The notes: generated by a model from the letters alone, not told the origin. A DNA stretch of 14,368 nt from Pseudolabrys sp. (GCA_029945495.1 JAQSCR010000440.1:1-14368), one strand, 5' to 3'. Counted from the stretch's first letter, positions 1 through 7,236 are shown. A program made the numbers and translations.

Positions 1-779
1 AAGTGGTCTACAAGCGCGTCATCACGGCCGTGCAGGGCGTGACTTTGGCCGTGCCGCAAGGACAGATCGTGGCGCTGCTCGGCACCAACGGCGCCGGCAA
101 GTCGACGACGCTGCGGGCGATTTCCGGCTTCCTCGGCCTCGACGACGCCGTCGTAACCGAAGGCAGCATCACGTTTGAAGGTGCGGCGTTGCAGAACCGG
201 CCACCGCATGAAATTGCCGGGCGCGGTGTTGTGCTGGTGCCTGAGCGCGAAAAGGTGTTCCCCAACCTCACCGTGGCCGAAAACCTTGCCGCCCCGGTTG
301 CCCGCGGCGCGAAGGCGCGCGATCGGCGACAGCACGAAGAGCGCATCTATCATTTCTTTCCCCGCCTCGCCGAACTGCGCGACCGCACCGGCGGGCTGCT
401 CTCCGGCGGCGAACGCCAGATGCTTGCGATCGCTAGCGCCTTGATGTGCCGCCCGAAGCTGCTGCTGCTCGACGAACTGTCGCTTGGCCTCGCGCCGGTC
501 GTGGTCGGCGACCTCGTCCGTAGGCTCTGCGCGATCCGCGACGAACTCGGTATCGCCGTCTTACTGGTCGAGCAGAGCGCCGCCGTGGCACTGGACATCG
601 CCGACTATGCCTATGTGATGGAAAATGGCCGCATCGTGCTCGATGGCGACCGTGAGCGTCTCAAAGGCCACAAGGACGTGCAGGAGTTTTACCTCGGCAA
701 AGGAAGTGCCGAAGGCGGCGCGCGCCGCTCCTACCGCGACGTCAAGCAATATCGCCGATCGCGGAGGTGGTATGGCTGA
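1..779 (+). CDS. LivF-like branched-chain amino acid/aromatic acid ABC transporter ATPase, 5' partial
   Basis: This is an ATP-binding subunit of a Liv/HAAT-type ABC importer, which powers uptake from periplasm to cytoplasm together with the adjacent LivG-like ATPase. Counting from the codon at base 3, Walker A (GTNGAGKST) is at residues 27-35, followed by an intact LSGGE signature and a Walker B reading LLLLDELSLGLAP. Most LivF proteins have DEP there; Leu replaces Pro. The switch His found in many ABC ATPases is Gln (LVEQS), as is usual in LivF. The protein ends in a basic tail (SYRDVKQYRRSRRWYG). Family members normally have about 10 more residues before 'VVYKRVI', so the GTG at base 3 is probably an internal Val codon and the gene begins before the window. 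The stop overlaps the start of the next gene by 8 bases, so the two are translationally coupled. Substrate is unknown; related transporters carry amino acids, amides or aromatic acids. Confidence 0.9.
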   Translation, partial: VVYKRVITAVQGVTLAVPQGQIVALLGTNGAGKSTTLRAISGFLGLDDAVVTEGSITFEGAALQNRPPHEIAGRGVVLVPEREKVFPNLTVAENLAAPVARGAKARDRRQHEERIYHFFPRLAELRDRTGGLLSGGERQMLAIASALMCRPKLLLLDELSLGLAPVVVGDLVRRLCAIRDELGIAVLLVEQSAAVALDIADYAYVMENGRIVLDGDRERLKGHKDVQEFYLGKGSAEGGARRSYRDVKQYRRSRRWYG

Positions 780-1551
780 ACTCGCGATCGAAAACCTGAG
801 CCTGCGCTTCGGCGGCCTCACCGTGCTGGACAACGTGTCGTTTAGGGTGGAGCCCGGCGAGCTGATGGCACTGATCGGGCCAAACGGGGCCGGCAAGACC
901 AGTGCGCTCAACTGCATTAGCGGCATCTATCGCGGCAGTGGCGCTGTCCGATTGCGCGGCAAAGATATTGCGGGCCTTCCTCCGCACGATATCGCTCGCC
1001 TTGGGGTCGCCCGCACCTTTCAGCACGGCGAACTGTTCCCGCAGATGAGCGTGCTGGAAAACCTCCTCACCGGCCGCCATGCCCGCATCGGCACAAATCC
1101 GCTGGCCGAGATGCTGTTCCTGCCGAGCGTGCGACGCGCCGAGGTCGCCCACCGCGGGGCGATCGAGCGCATCGTTGATCTGGTTGAACTGGAGCGCTTT
1201 CGTCACGCGCCAGTCGGCGCCTTGCCGTTCGGCGTGCAAAAACTCGTCGGCTTCGCCCGCGCGCTGGCTCTCGAGCCGACCGTGATGTTGCTGGACGAGC
1301 CTTCCGCCGGACTCAACCGCGAGGAACGCGAAGACCTCGCTCGCTTTATTCTCCGCATCAAGCAAGAACTGAAGATGACTATCGTCTGGATCGAACACGA
1401 TATGCAGATGATCGCAGACCTCGCCGACCGTATTCATGTGCTCGATTACGGGCGCACTATCGCAGACGGCAAGCCCGACGCTGTCCTTTCCGATCCGGAC
1501 GTTCTCGTCGCATATTTGGGAGCCGAGACAATCCGGAGTTCGACCGCCTAG
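772..1551 (+). CDS. LivG-like branched-chain amino acid/aromatic acid ABC transporter ATPase
   Basis: Second ATP-binding subunit of the Liv-type importer, 259 aa. Walker A (GPNGAGKT) is at residues 36-43, the signature is the degenerate LPFGVQK form common in this LivG branch, Walker B is VMLLDEPSAGLN and the switch His lies in IEHDM. The start at 772 is preferred because GGAGG sits 4 bases upstream and the protein then begins MAELAIENLSLRFGG, the normal LivG N-terminus; an upstream in-frame start at 625 would only add a tail read from the livF frame. The gene overlaps livF by 8 bases. No permease (LivH/LivM) or binding protein is visible here, so these must lie upstream or elsewhere. The last 57 codons including the stop, plus 48 bases beyond it, recur in diverged form at 9835-10054. 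Confidence 0.93.
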   Translation: MAELAIENLSLRFGGLTVLDNVSFRVEPGELMALIGPNGAGKTSALNCISGIYRGSGAVRLRGKDIAGLPPHDIARLGVARTFQHGELFPQMSVLENLLTGRHARIGTNPLAEMLFLPSVRRAEVAHRGAIERIVDLVELERFRHAPVGALPFGVQKLVGFARALALEPTVMLLDEPSAGLNREEREDLARFILRIKQELKMTIVWIEHDMQMIADLADRIHVLDYGRTIADGKPDAVLSDPDVLVAYLGAETIRSSTA

Positions 1552-1599
1552 GTCGCGCGCCTCTTGGTTCGCCAATTTGGAGAAAAGTACGCCGAGCGG
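1381..1599 (+). repeat. Direct repeat, left copy (livG 3' end plus 48 bp)
   Basis: This stretch aligns colinearly with 9835-10054 on the same strand. By hand count there are 26 substitutions in the 171 coding bases (including the stop), and only 3 substitutions plus one 1-base indel in the 48 bases after the stop. Similarity ends sharply after 'gccgagcgg' at 1599. This copy belongs to the intact livG. The two copies bracket the whole catabolic module between 1600 and 9834. Confidence 0.9.
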
Positions 1600-1753
1600 C
1601 CTCAAGAGGCTTCAGGTCGCCATTGTTCGCGCACAGCCATTCGCCGAGATCGCTCGGGACATTGGAATTGACCGCTTGCAGATCGATCACTTGATCGCCT
1701 TCAATGATTCCAAGACGCAGGCTATTATCGGCTTCAAGCCCAACAATTTTCAT
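1600..1753 (-). pseudogene. N-terminal remnant of a fumarylacetoacetate hydrolase (FAH) family gene
   Basis: Read on the minus strand from the ATG at 1753, the translation begins MKIVGLEADNSLRLGIIEG and continues with DQVIDLQAVNSNVPSDLGEWL. This is the style of the N-terminal domain of FAH-family enzymes (hydratases, decarboxylases and hydrolases acting on 2-oxo or ring-cleavage acids): a beta-hairpin with G-x-x-x-G-D-x-V-I-D-L, then a helix ending in AARR. After about 50 residues it runs into the sequence shared with the direct repeat and loses FAH character. The catalytic C-terminal domain (usually another 200 or more residues, with metal-binding Glu/Asp) is absent. It lies 81 bases downstream of, and on the same strand as, the permease gene, so it may once have been the fourth gene of that operon. 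An in-frame TTG at 1765 is another possible start. No good ribosome binding site is seen. Confidence 0.6.
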
Positions 1754-1789
1754 ATGCTTACGCAAGCGTTCTTGACGTTGTAGAAGCTG

Positions 1790-1812
1790 AAAGATCGGCC
1801 ACCAAAGTGGCC
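1790..1812 (-). terminator. Possible terminator of the minus-strand ABC operon
   Basis: A 6-bp perfect stem, GGCCAC (1797-1802) and GTGGCC (1807-1812), closes a 4-base loop, 23 bases past the permease stop. On the minus strand the hairpin is followed by a short T-containing stretch (gatcttt). The T-tract is weak, so termination strength is uncertain. Confidence 0.4.
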
Positions 1813-1834
1813 ATTTCGAATGTTCGGTGTGTGA

Positions 1835-2599
1835 CTAGTGATGCCCGGTCTCCGACCAAGGCATGACAATTCGTTCCGCGAGCACCACCGCGCCAAACAA
1901 CAGGACGCCGAGCGCGCTAAGCCAGACCAGCGCGGCCCATGCCAACGGGCTGTCGAGTTGTGAGTTCGCCGTCAGCAGAAGATTGCCGAGACCGTTCATG
2001 GAGCCGATGAATTCGCCGATGACAGCCCCGATCACGGCAAGCGTGACCGCAACCTTCGCACCGGCAAATATGAAGGGAAGCGCCGCGGGGAACTGCACCT
2101 TCAGGAATATCTGCAACGGCGAAGCCCGCAGCGACCGCGCGAGCTCCAAAAGGCCGGCAGGCGTCGCTCGCATTCCCGCCGCCGTGTCGACGACGATCGG
2201 AAAGAAGGCAACGAGAAACGCGATCACGAGTTTAGATTGCATGCCCAGCCCGAACCAGACAAGGATAATGGGCGCCACGGCGACCTTCGGAATCGACTGC
2301 GTTGCGATCAAAATCGGATAGAGCGTCAGATTGAGCACCCGGGAGTTTGCCACACAGACGGCAAACGGAATGCCGATGGCGACGGCCAGCGCAAATCCCA
2401 GAACGCTCTCGACAAACGTCGGCCAGCTCTCGCGCAGGAGAACATTCCAGTTGGCGGCCGAGGCCCAGAAGATGTCGGCTGGACTTGGCAGCACAATCCG
2501 GTTGATGGCAAAGAATTGAGTGTAGAATTGCCAAGCCACCAGAATGATCGCAATTCCGGCCACCGGATAAAATGCGTTCCTGACGTGATGCAGCCTCAT
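1835..2599 (-). CDS. ABC transporter permease, SsuC/TauC type
   Basis: Inner-membrane permease of a nitrate/sulfonate/taurine-type importer, 254 aa, the usual length. About six hydrophobic segments are visible, starting at residues 10-30 (VAGIAIILVAWQFYTQFFAI) and including IGIPFAVCVAN, LVIAFLVAFFPIVV, ALPFIFAGAKVAVTLAVIGAVIGEF and VWLSALGVLLFGAVVLAE. The cytoplasmic EAA-like loop that docks to the ATPase reads ELARSLRASPLQIFLKVQFP, with the common E-A-A-x-x-L-G changed to E-L-A-R-S-L-R. The start codon overlaps the stop of the ATPase gene as ATGA (2596-2599), so translation is coupled. Substrates known in this broad family include sulfonates, nitrate, pyrimidine precursors and aromatic acids, and sequence alone does not choose between them. 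Confidence 0.92.
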   Translation of the reverse strand: MRLHHVRNAFYPVAGIAIILVAWQFYTQFFAINRIVLPSPADIFWASAANWNVLLRESWPTFVESVLGFALAVAIGIPFAVCVANSRVLNLTLYPILIATQSIPKVAVAPIILVWFGLGMQSKLVIAFLVAFFPIVVDTAAGMRATPAGLLELARSLRASPLQIFLKVQFPAALPFIFAGAKVAVTLAVIGAVIGEFIGSMNGLGNLLLTANSQLDSPLAWAALVWLSALGVLLFGAVVLAERIVMPWSETGHH

Positions 2600-3402
2600 C
2601 GCGTAATCCCCAGCGCGCGTCCGGCGCGATGCTCAAGCTCGGTGAATTCGGGCAAATAGCGGATTTCCGCAGAGCGCGGATAGGGCAGATCGACGGCGAT
2701 GAAATCCGCGATCACGGCGGGCCGTTTGCTGAACACGCAGACAATGTCGGAGATGTAGACGGACTCGCTGATGCTGTGCGTGACAAACATCACGGTTGCA
2801 CCGGTCTTGGCGCGGATGTCGAGCAGAAGGTCCTGCATTTCCATGCGCGTCAGTTCATCGAGCGCGCCGAACGGCTCGTCCATAAGGAGCAGCTTCGGCT
2901 TGTGAATCAGGGCGCGACAAAGCGCGACACGCTGCTGCATGCCGCCCGAAAGCTGCGCGGGATAGGATTTCTCGAAGCCTTCAAGGCCGACGAGCGCCAG
3001 AAGCTCTCTTGCCCGCAATTCAGCGGCAGCGTCCGTGCGCCCAAGAATCTCCATCGGGAACAGAACGTTGGCCTGGATCGTGCGCCACGGCATGAGATTG
3101 GCTTGTTGAAATACAACGCCGAAATCCGGCTGCGGCTCGACCACCGCGCGGCCGTTGATCTGGATCGTCCCGCCGGACGCCGGAATGAGCCCGGCGACGA
3201 TCTTGAGGAAGGTCGTCTTGCCGCAGCCGCTGGGGCCCAACAAGGTGACGAGATGCCCGGCTTTGACGTCGAAAGTGATGTTCTCAATGGCGACGAGAGG
3301 CGCCTGCCCAGGACGGCGAAAGTGTTGATGCACACCTTCGAAATGTCCAAACGGGACAGGGGCGGCGCTGGACCGCCCCTGTTCGATAATCTGGGATTGC
3401 AT
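2596..3402 (-). CDS. ABC transporter ATP-binding protein, SsuB/TauB type
   Basis: ATPase of the nitrate/sulfonate/taurine-type importer, 268 aa. Walker A (GPSGCGKT) is at residues 56-63, the Q-loop Gln is about residue 99 (VVFQQANLMPW), the signature LSGGMQQR is at 151-158, Walker B LLLMDEPFGALD at 171-182 and the switch His at about 209 (VTHS). All catalytic motifs are intact. The N-terminus has about 20 extra residues before the first strand, and the C-terminus (PRSAEIRYLPEFTELEHRAGRAL) resembles the TauB/SsuB tail. The gene lies 18 bases after the binding-protein gene and overlaps the permease by 4 bases, completing a compact three-gene operon. No sign of decay. Confidence 0.94.
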   Translation of the reverse strand: MQSQIIEQGRSSAAPVPFGHFEGVHQHFRRPGQAPLVAIENITFDVKAGHLVTLLGPSGCGKTTFLKIVAGLIPASGGTIQINGRAVVEPQPDFGVVFQQANLMPWRTIQANVLFPMEILGRTDAAAELRARELLALVGLEGFEKSYPAQLSGGMQQRVALCRALIHKPKLLLMDEPFGALDELTRMEMQDLLLDIRAKTGATVMFVTHSISESVYISDIVCVFSKRPAVIADFIAVDLPYPRSAEIRYLPEFTELEHRAGRALGITR

Positions 3403-3420
3403 TGGAATCTTCAGTTCCTG

Positions 3421-4455
3421 TCAGGGCAAGATGGCGGGGGTCGGCAGGAAGCCGGACACATAGATGTCCGTGGCCGCCGGTGCTTTGCCGGTAATTCCGA
3501 CGTATTTTTCGACGAAGTCGATATTGGCCTTCATCTTTGCCGGATCGAACCAGCCCAAGCCGTTCTTCTTGGTTTCGTCCGTGATTGCTAGGTCAGCAAC
3601 GACCTTGATTTCGGCAACGATACCTTCCGGCTTGAGCGTCGGGACGTACTTGATCTGATCGGCGGCCGCTTTTTCCGGGTTTGAAATCGTAAACTTCCAG
3701 CCCTTAAGGGACGCGCGGACGAACTTCTTCAGAACATCCGGATTCTTGGCGATATAATCTTCAGTGGCGGCAATGCCGTTGCCGTAAAGCTCAAGGCCCT
3801 GGTCCGCGAGCAAGAGCGTACGTAGCTCGGCATTCGACGCCTTTGCACCCGCCTCAAGACCGGGCTTCGCCATCACAAAAAACTCGATCGCTGGAATTTG
3901 CCCAGACAGCAGTGTGGTCGCGCGCGCAGGCGGCGCCACGTTGCTGATCGTCAGTTTGCTCGGGTCGAGACCCTTTTGCGCCATGAAGCCTTGGATGACT
4001 TTCGGCGTGAAACTGCCTGCGCCGCTGCCGAGATTGAGACCTTCCAACTGCTTGACCGTGGTCACGTTGGCGCCGGTGCTCAGACTGAAGATGGCATAGG
4101 GGGCCTTGCCGTAGTTGACAGCCAACATCTTGAGCTTCGAGCCATTGCCACGGGCGATGACCACGCTCGGCACGTCGACAAAACCGATATTCGCCGTACC
4201 CGATTCAACAGCCTGAATGACCTGGGCGGTTCCCTGCGCAGGGATGATCGATACGTCGAGGCCTTCGTCCTTATAGTAGCCCTCCGCCAGCGCGGCATAC
4301 CAAGCCGCATGACGGCCCAGTGGGATGAAGTCGAGCGAGAACACGACCTTTGTCATGGTCGGCGGGGATCCTTGCGCCAAAGCAGCGCCAGGCAACAAAG
4401 CGGCAAGCCAAACGGAGGCCAAGGCACATGCCATCAACCGAACCAATACCAACAT
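3421..4455 (-). CDS. ABC transporter substrate-binding protein, NMT1/THI5-like (SsuA/TauA superfamily)
   Basis: Periplasmic binding protein of the importer, 344 aa from the chosen start. The start at 4455 is preferred over an in-frame ATG 51 bases upstream because GAGGGGAG lies 6 bases before it and the protein then begins with a clean signal peptide (MLVLVRLMACALASVWLAALLPGAALA, cleavage after ALA). The mature part has the NMT1 fold signature: VVFSLDFIPLGRHAAWYAALAEGYYKDEGLDV, then the AQGTAQVIQAVESGTANIGFVDV region and a G-S-G-A-G-S hinge. NMT1 proteins bind pyrimidine or thiamine precursors, sulfonates, phthalates or other aromatic acids. The gene is first in its operon and divergent from the GntR regulator, which probably controls it from the shared 181-bp region. 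Ligand unknown. Confidence 0.92.
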   Translation of the reverse strand: MLVLVRLMACALASVWLAALLPGAALAQGSPPTMTKVVFSLDFIPLGRHAAWYAALAEGYYKDEGLDVSIIPAQGTAQVIQAVESGTANIGFVDVPSVVIARGNGSKLKMLAVNYGKAPYAIFSLSTGANVTTVKQLEGLNLGSGAGSFTPKVIQGFMAQKGLDPSKLTISNVAPPARATTLLSGQIPAIEFFVMAKPGLEAGAKASNAELRTLLLADQGLELYGNGIAATEDYIAKNPDVLKKFVRASLKGWKFTISNPEKAAADQIKYVPTLKPEGIVAEIKVVADLAITDETKKNGLGWFDPAKMKANIDFVEKYVGITGKAPAATDIYVSGFLPTPAILP

Positions 4456-4516
4456 CGCAGTCTCCCCTCGTTGCAGACAAAAACACTCCGGCAACTTCAT
4501 CACCATGGTGCCACCG

Positions 4517-4555
4517 ATATTTTCGGTCAGTCAACAGATTTTCGAAAATATATTT
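4517..4555. promoter_or_regulatory. Candidate operator in the divergent control region (nested AT-rich palindromes)
   Basis: The 181 bases between the binding-protein start (4455) and the gntR start (4637) hold an AT-rich core in an otherwise GC-rich region. A 12-bp perfect palindrome ATTTTCGAAAAT lies at 4538-4549, overlapping a second perfect palindrome AAATATATTT at 4546-4555. A 9-bp inverted repeat pairs ATATTTTCG (4517-4525) with CGAAAATAT (4543-4551). GntR/FCD regulators commonly bind short AT-rich palindromes next to their own gene, so this is a natural autoregulatory site for both arms. A weak plus-strand promoter candidate overlaps its edge: TTGATT at 4554-4559, a 17-base spacer, then TATCTG at 4577-4582. 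These are sequence patterns only. Confidence 0.45.
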
Positions 4556-4636
4556 GATTGTCGGCAAATAGTCGGCTATCTGTCGAGGGCACGATGGGGC
4601 CGGCGACTGCCAATAATGCCTATTTCGGGAGATCTA

Positions 4637-5347
4637 ATGCCACCTTCGCTCGCCAAGCCGGACGTCGCCCAGACATTGAACGCGTCGGCGCTGGTCCAAC
4701 TCCGTTCCGACATCATCGCCTGCCGGTTGATGCCAAACGAAAGACTGCGCGTCGAAGCATTGCGCGAACGCTATGGCATGGGGACGAGCCCGATCCGCGA
4801 GGCACTGATGCGGCTCGAAGCCGAAGGCCTCGTCGAGTTGGAGCAGAATAAAGGCTTCAAGGTTTCAGAGGTTTCACACGCGAATTTGCTCGATCTGATG
4901 CGCACCCGCATCGAAATCGAAACCATCGCTTTGCGATGGTCGCTCGAAAAGGGCAGCGTCGAATGGGAGGCCAACCTGCTTGGCGCATTCCACCGGCTGT
5001 CCCGGCAAGGCAAGATCGATCCGGCCAACCCCGACGCCATCGACGAAGCCTGGAGCAAGGCGCACGCCGAATTCCATGCCGCCATGGTATCCGCCTGCGG
5101 GTCCCCGACCCTGATTTCGATCCGCTCGCGTCTGTTCGAGCAGGCCGACCGTTATGTGGCCCTGTCCATCATGTCCAATGGACCGCTTCGCGACGACGTG
5201 ACCGAACACAAAAATCTGATGCGAGCCGCACTTAATCGCGAGGTCGACAAGACAATCGAGCTCAATCGCATTCACATCAATCGAACGCTCGACAAAGTGG
5301 CGGCATTGTTCGCCGCCGGTACTGCCGACGCAAGGACGCCCAAATGA
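4637..5347 (+). CDS. GntR family transcriptional regulator, FCD subfamily
   Basis: DNA-binding regulator, 236 aa. The N-terminal winged helix-turn-helix is at residues 15-79 (LRSDIIACRLMPNERLRVEALRERYG, then TSPIREALMRLEAEGLVE) and the all-helical FCD ligand domain at about 84-222. FCD domains bind a metal and organic acids through Asp/His residues; candidates here are His143, His147, His191 and His213. Position 143 is normally Asp, so His is a variation. Start 4637 is chosen because GGGAG lies 5 bases upstream; an ATG at 4616 has no such site. The stop overlaps the next start as ATGA (5344-5347), so the regulator heads and is co-translated with the catabolic operon, and it is divergent from the ABC operon. 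It most likely represses both until an intermediate or substrate binds. Confidence 0.93.
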   Translation: MPPSLAKPDVAQTLNASALVQLRSDIIACRLMPNERLRVEALRERYGMGTSPIREALMRLEAEGLVELEQNKGFKVSEVSHANLLDLMRTRIEIETIALRWSLEKGSVEWEANLLGAFHRLSRQGKIDPANPDAIDEAWSKAHAEFHAAMVSACGSPTLISIRSRLFEQADRYVALSIMSNGPLRDDVTEHKNLMRAALNREVDKTIELNRIHINRTLDKVAALFAAGTADARTPK

Positions 5348-6432
5348 GCGCCAATGGCGGGCACCTCGTATCGGCCGCGAAGCTTAGCGAATTCGTTGCA
5401 AAGCTGTTCGAGGCAGTTGGCGTATCGGGCGTCGCGGCGTCAACCGTCGCCCGCGGCCTCGTTGACGCCGAGCTCGATGGCTTGTCGTCGCATGGCGTGA
5501 TGCTCGTCGATATGTACATCGAGCGACTGAGAAAGGGCTCCGTGTCCCTCAATGAGAAGGCATCGATCGTATCCGAGCGCCAAGGCGCCGTCGTGCTCGA
5601 TGCCGGACATGCGCTTGGCCAATTGACGGGGATACAGGCCATGACTATTGCCGTGGAGAAGGCGCGGCAATTCACGGCAGGCATCGTATCTGTCCGCCAC
5701 GGATTCCATTTTGGCACCGCGGGCCGGTTTGCCGTCCAGGCAGCCGGAGCCGGCTGCATCGGCATCGCGATGTGCAATACGCGACCGCTTATGCCGGCGC
5801 CCGGCGGCGCCGAACGCGTCGTTGGCAACAACCCGATCGCCATCGCATTGCCGACTACCGGCAACATCCCTGTCGTGCTCGACATGGCCACAAGCGAAGC
5901 CGCAATGGGCAAAATTCGCATGGCCGAAAAGGCTAATGAGCCCATTCCCGCAACCTGGGCCGTTACCGTACTCGGGGCGCCGACGACCAGCCCGTCCGAA
6001 GCCATCGCGGGCATGCTGCTTCCTTCCGGCGGCCCCAAAGGTTTCGGCCTTTCGTTTCTGATCGACATGATGTGCGGGCTGCTGTCGCAAGGAGCCACTG
6101 GATCGCAGGTGCGCCCGCTCTATGGGGATTTCGGCGTGCCTTATGACTGCTCGCATCTCTTCATCGCGATCGACGTGGCGCATTTTTGCGACGCCGACTG
6201 GTTTCGCCAGCAGACCGCCGCTGCCGCGGAAAAAATCCGCAGCGGCCAACGCGCGCCCGGCGTCGAAAAATTGTTCACGCCCGGAGAGCCGGAATGGCGC
6301 CGTCGCGAGCGCGCCGGTGGACAGGTCCAACTCGATCCATCCGTTGTAGCGATGCTGTCGCGGTTCGCCGGCGAGTTGGGCGTAGCAGCGACGCCATTCC
6401 AGACCCCTACGAAGGAAAAGCATCATGCCTAA
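5344..6432 (+). CDS. Ldh_2 (malate/L-lactate/ureidoglycolate dehydrogenase) family oxidoreductase
   Basis: NAD(P)-dependent oxidoreductase, 362 aa, normal length for the family. This family covers dehydrogenases of 2-hydroxy acids such as sulfolactate, malate, ureidoglycolate and 2,3-diketogulonate, and reductases of cyclic imines (Δ1-piperideine-2-carboxylate). Visible motifs are DGLSSHG with Ser49/His50, GFHFGTAG with His122 (commonly N-H-F-G, here Phe before His), GNNPIAIALP at 161-170, VLDMATS with Asp180, and GAPTTSP...LLPSGGPKGFGL at 211-235. It overlaps the regulator by 4 bases and the RidA gene by 8. Neighbours suggest it acts on an intermediate of the same pathway; the true substrate is not evident. 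Confidence 0.92.
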   Translation: MSANGGHLVSAAKLSEFVAKLFEAVGVSGVAASTVARGLVDAELDGLSSHGVMLVDMYIERLRKGSVSLNEKASIVSERQGAVVLDAGHALGQLTGIQAMTIAVEKARQFTAGIVSVRHGFHFGTAGRFAVQAAGAGCIGIAMCNTRPLMPAPGGAERVVGNNPIAIALPTTGNIPVVLDMATSEAAMGKIRMAEKANEPIPATWAVTVLGAPTTSPSEAIAGMLLPSGGPKGFGLSFLIDMMCGLLSQGATGSQVRPLYGDFGVPYDCSHLFIAIDVAHFCDADWFRQQTAAAAEKIRSGQRAPGVEKLFTPGEPEWRRRERAGGQVQLDPSVVAMLSRFAGELGVAATPFQTPTKEKHHA

Positions 6433-6826
6433 AGTTCAGATTTCGAGCCCGAAGCTAAGACAACCGAACGGCGTCTTCTCGCACGCCACCGCGATCGAAG
6501 CGACCGGGCGCTTTGTGTTCATATCCGGCATGACCGCGCGCCGGCCCGATGGCACGATCGCTGGCATCGGCGACATTGCAGAACAGACCAAGCAGGTGTG
6601 TGAGAACGTGAAAGCCGCCGTCGAAGCCGCCGGCGGCACGCTCGACGACGTCTGCCGCGTGGATGTCTACGTGCGCAATATGGAGCATTTTGACGCCATT
6701 CACAAAGTCAGGGCCCAGTATTTCAAGCCGCCCCTGCCGGCATCGACGATGGTTGAAATCAACAAAATGACGTCTCCCGATTATCTGATCGAGATCAACG
6801 CCATTGCCGTCATCCCGGTGAAATAG
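6425..6826 (+). CDS. RidA/YjgF/YER057c/UK114 family protein
   Basis: Small trimeric-barrel protein, 133 aa. Well-studied members hydrolyse reactive imines or enamines, and a branch acts as 2-aminomuconate deaminase in aromatic ring-cleavage pathways. The core is recognisable: FVFISGMTARRPDGTI, a helix with EQTKQVCENVKAAVEAAGGTLDDV, VDVYVRNMEHF and the terminal strand YLIEINAIAV. The position of the catalytic Arg of canonical RidA (P-A-R-S) is PASTMVE, so Ser107 replaces Arg. The Glu matching E. coli Glu120 remains at 123. The missing Arg argues against classic imine-deaminase activity and for another Rid subgroup. The start overlaps the dehydrogenase stop by 8 bases, with GAAGGAAAAG (6411-6420) as ribosome binding site. 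Confidence 0.92.
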   Translation: MPKVQISSPKLRQPNGVFSHATAIEATGRFVFISGMTARRPDGTIAGIGDIAEQTKQVCENVKAAVEAAGGTLDDVCRVDVYVRNMEHFDAIHKVRAQYFKPPLPASTMVEINKMTSPDYLIEINAIAVIPVK

Positions 6827-6838
6827 GACCAGGCCCCG

Positions 6839-7192
6839 ATGGACGACAAATTTGGACTGAAAGCCGCGGCCGAACGCGGCATCAAGCTGCGCGACATCGG
6901 CGACAAAATCCTGCTGGAAAACGAATTCATCCGCATGTGGGAAGTACGTCTGGAACCCGGCCAGACGCTGGGCTTCCATATTCACTACCATCCCTATGTC
7001 GTCGTATCGCTGAGCGGCGGTGAAAATGAGATAGAAACAATTTCAGGTCGCAAGATCACGACCGACGAACCGATCGGCACCTATGTTTTTATCAACGAAA
7101 TGCGTGAAGTTCATCGCCTGACGAACAAGTCGAACGTTACTTATCTTTCGCGACTGATCGAGATGAAGTCAGTAACCTGGACTGCAGCCTGA
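6839..7192 (+). CDS. Small single-domain cupin protein (first of two)
   Basis: A 117-aa single beta-barrel cupin. Cupin motif 1 is GFHIHYHPYVVVSLSGG at about residues 44-60, with a His-x-His-type pair and a third nearby His. Motif 2 is reduced to NEMREVHRLTN around residues 92-102. The usual metal-binding Glu of motif 1 is not obvious. Such proteins serve as dioxygenases, isomerases, ammonia lyases or mere binding proteins, so no reaction can be assigned. It starts 12 bases after the RidA stop, within the same transcription unit. A purine-rich aggaccagg before the ATG is a fair ribosome binding site. Third positions are somewhat richer in A/T than in the housekeeping genes at the right of the window. 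Confidence 0.85.
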   Translation: MDDKFGLKAAAERGIKLRDIGDKILLENEFIRMWEVRLEPGQTLGFHIHYHPYVVVSLSGGENEIETISGRKITTDEPIGTYVFINEMREVHRLTNKSNVTYLSRLIEMKSVTWTAA

Positions 7193-7236
7193 ACCGGGCG
7201 ACACAACACCGCACGCAACCTTTCGAGTAAACCCAT

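Noticed and set aside
742..1605. Long minus-strand frame opposite livG
   Set aside because: Shadow of livG; its composition is typical of antisense translation and no ribosome binding site or family motif is seen.
1436..1783. Plus-strand frame running from livG into the scar
   Set aside because: It is out of frame with livG, has no family features, and the minus-strand reading of the same DNA shows FAH-like sequence.
1552..1834. tRNA or integrase attachment site at the left junction
   Set aside because: No cloverleaf or CCA-ending tRNA sequence could be found, and no integrase is present in the window.
2629..3591. Long plus-strand frame opposite the ABC ATPase
   Set aside because: Shadow of the minus-strand ATPase, which has intact Walker A, signature and Walker B.
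5440..6426. Long minus-strand frame opposite the Ldh_2 gene
   Set aside because: High-GC codon shadow; the plus-strand protein has all family motifs and couples with its neighbours.
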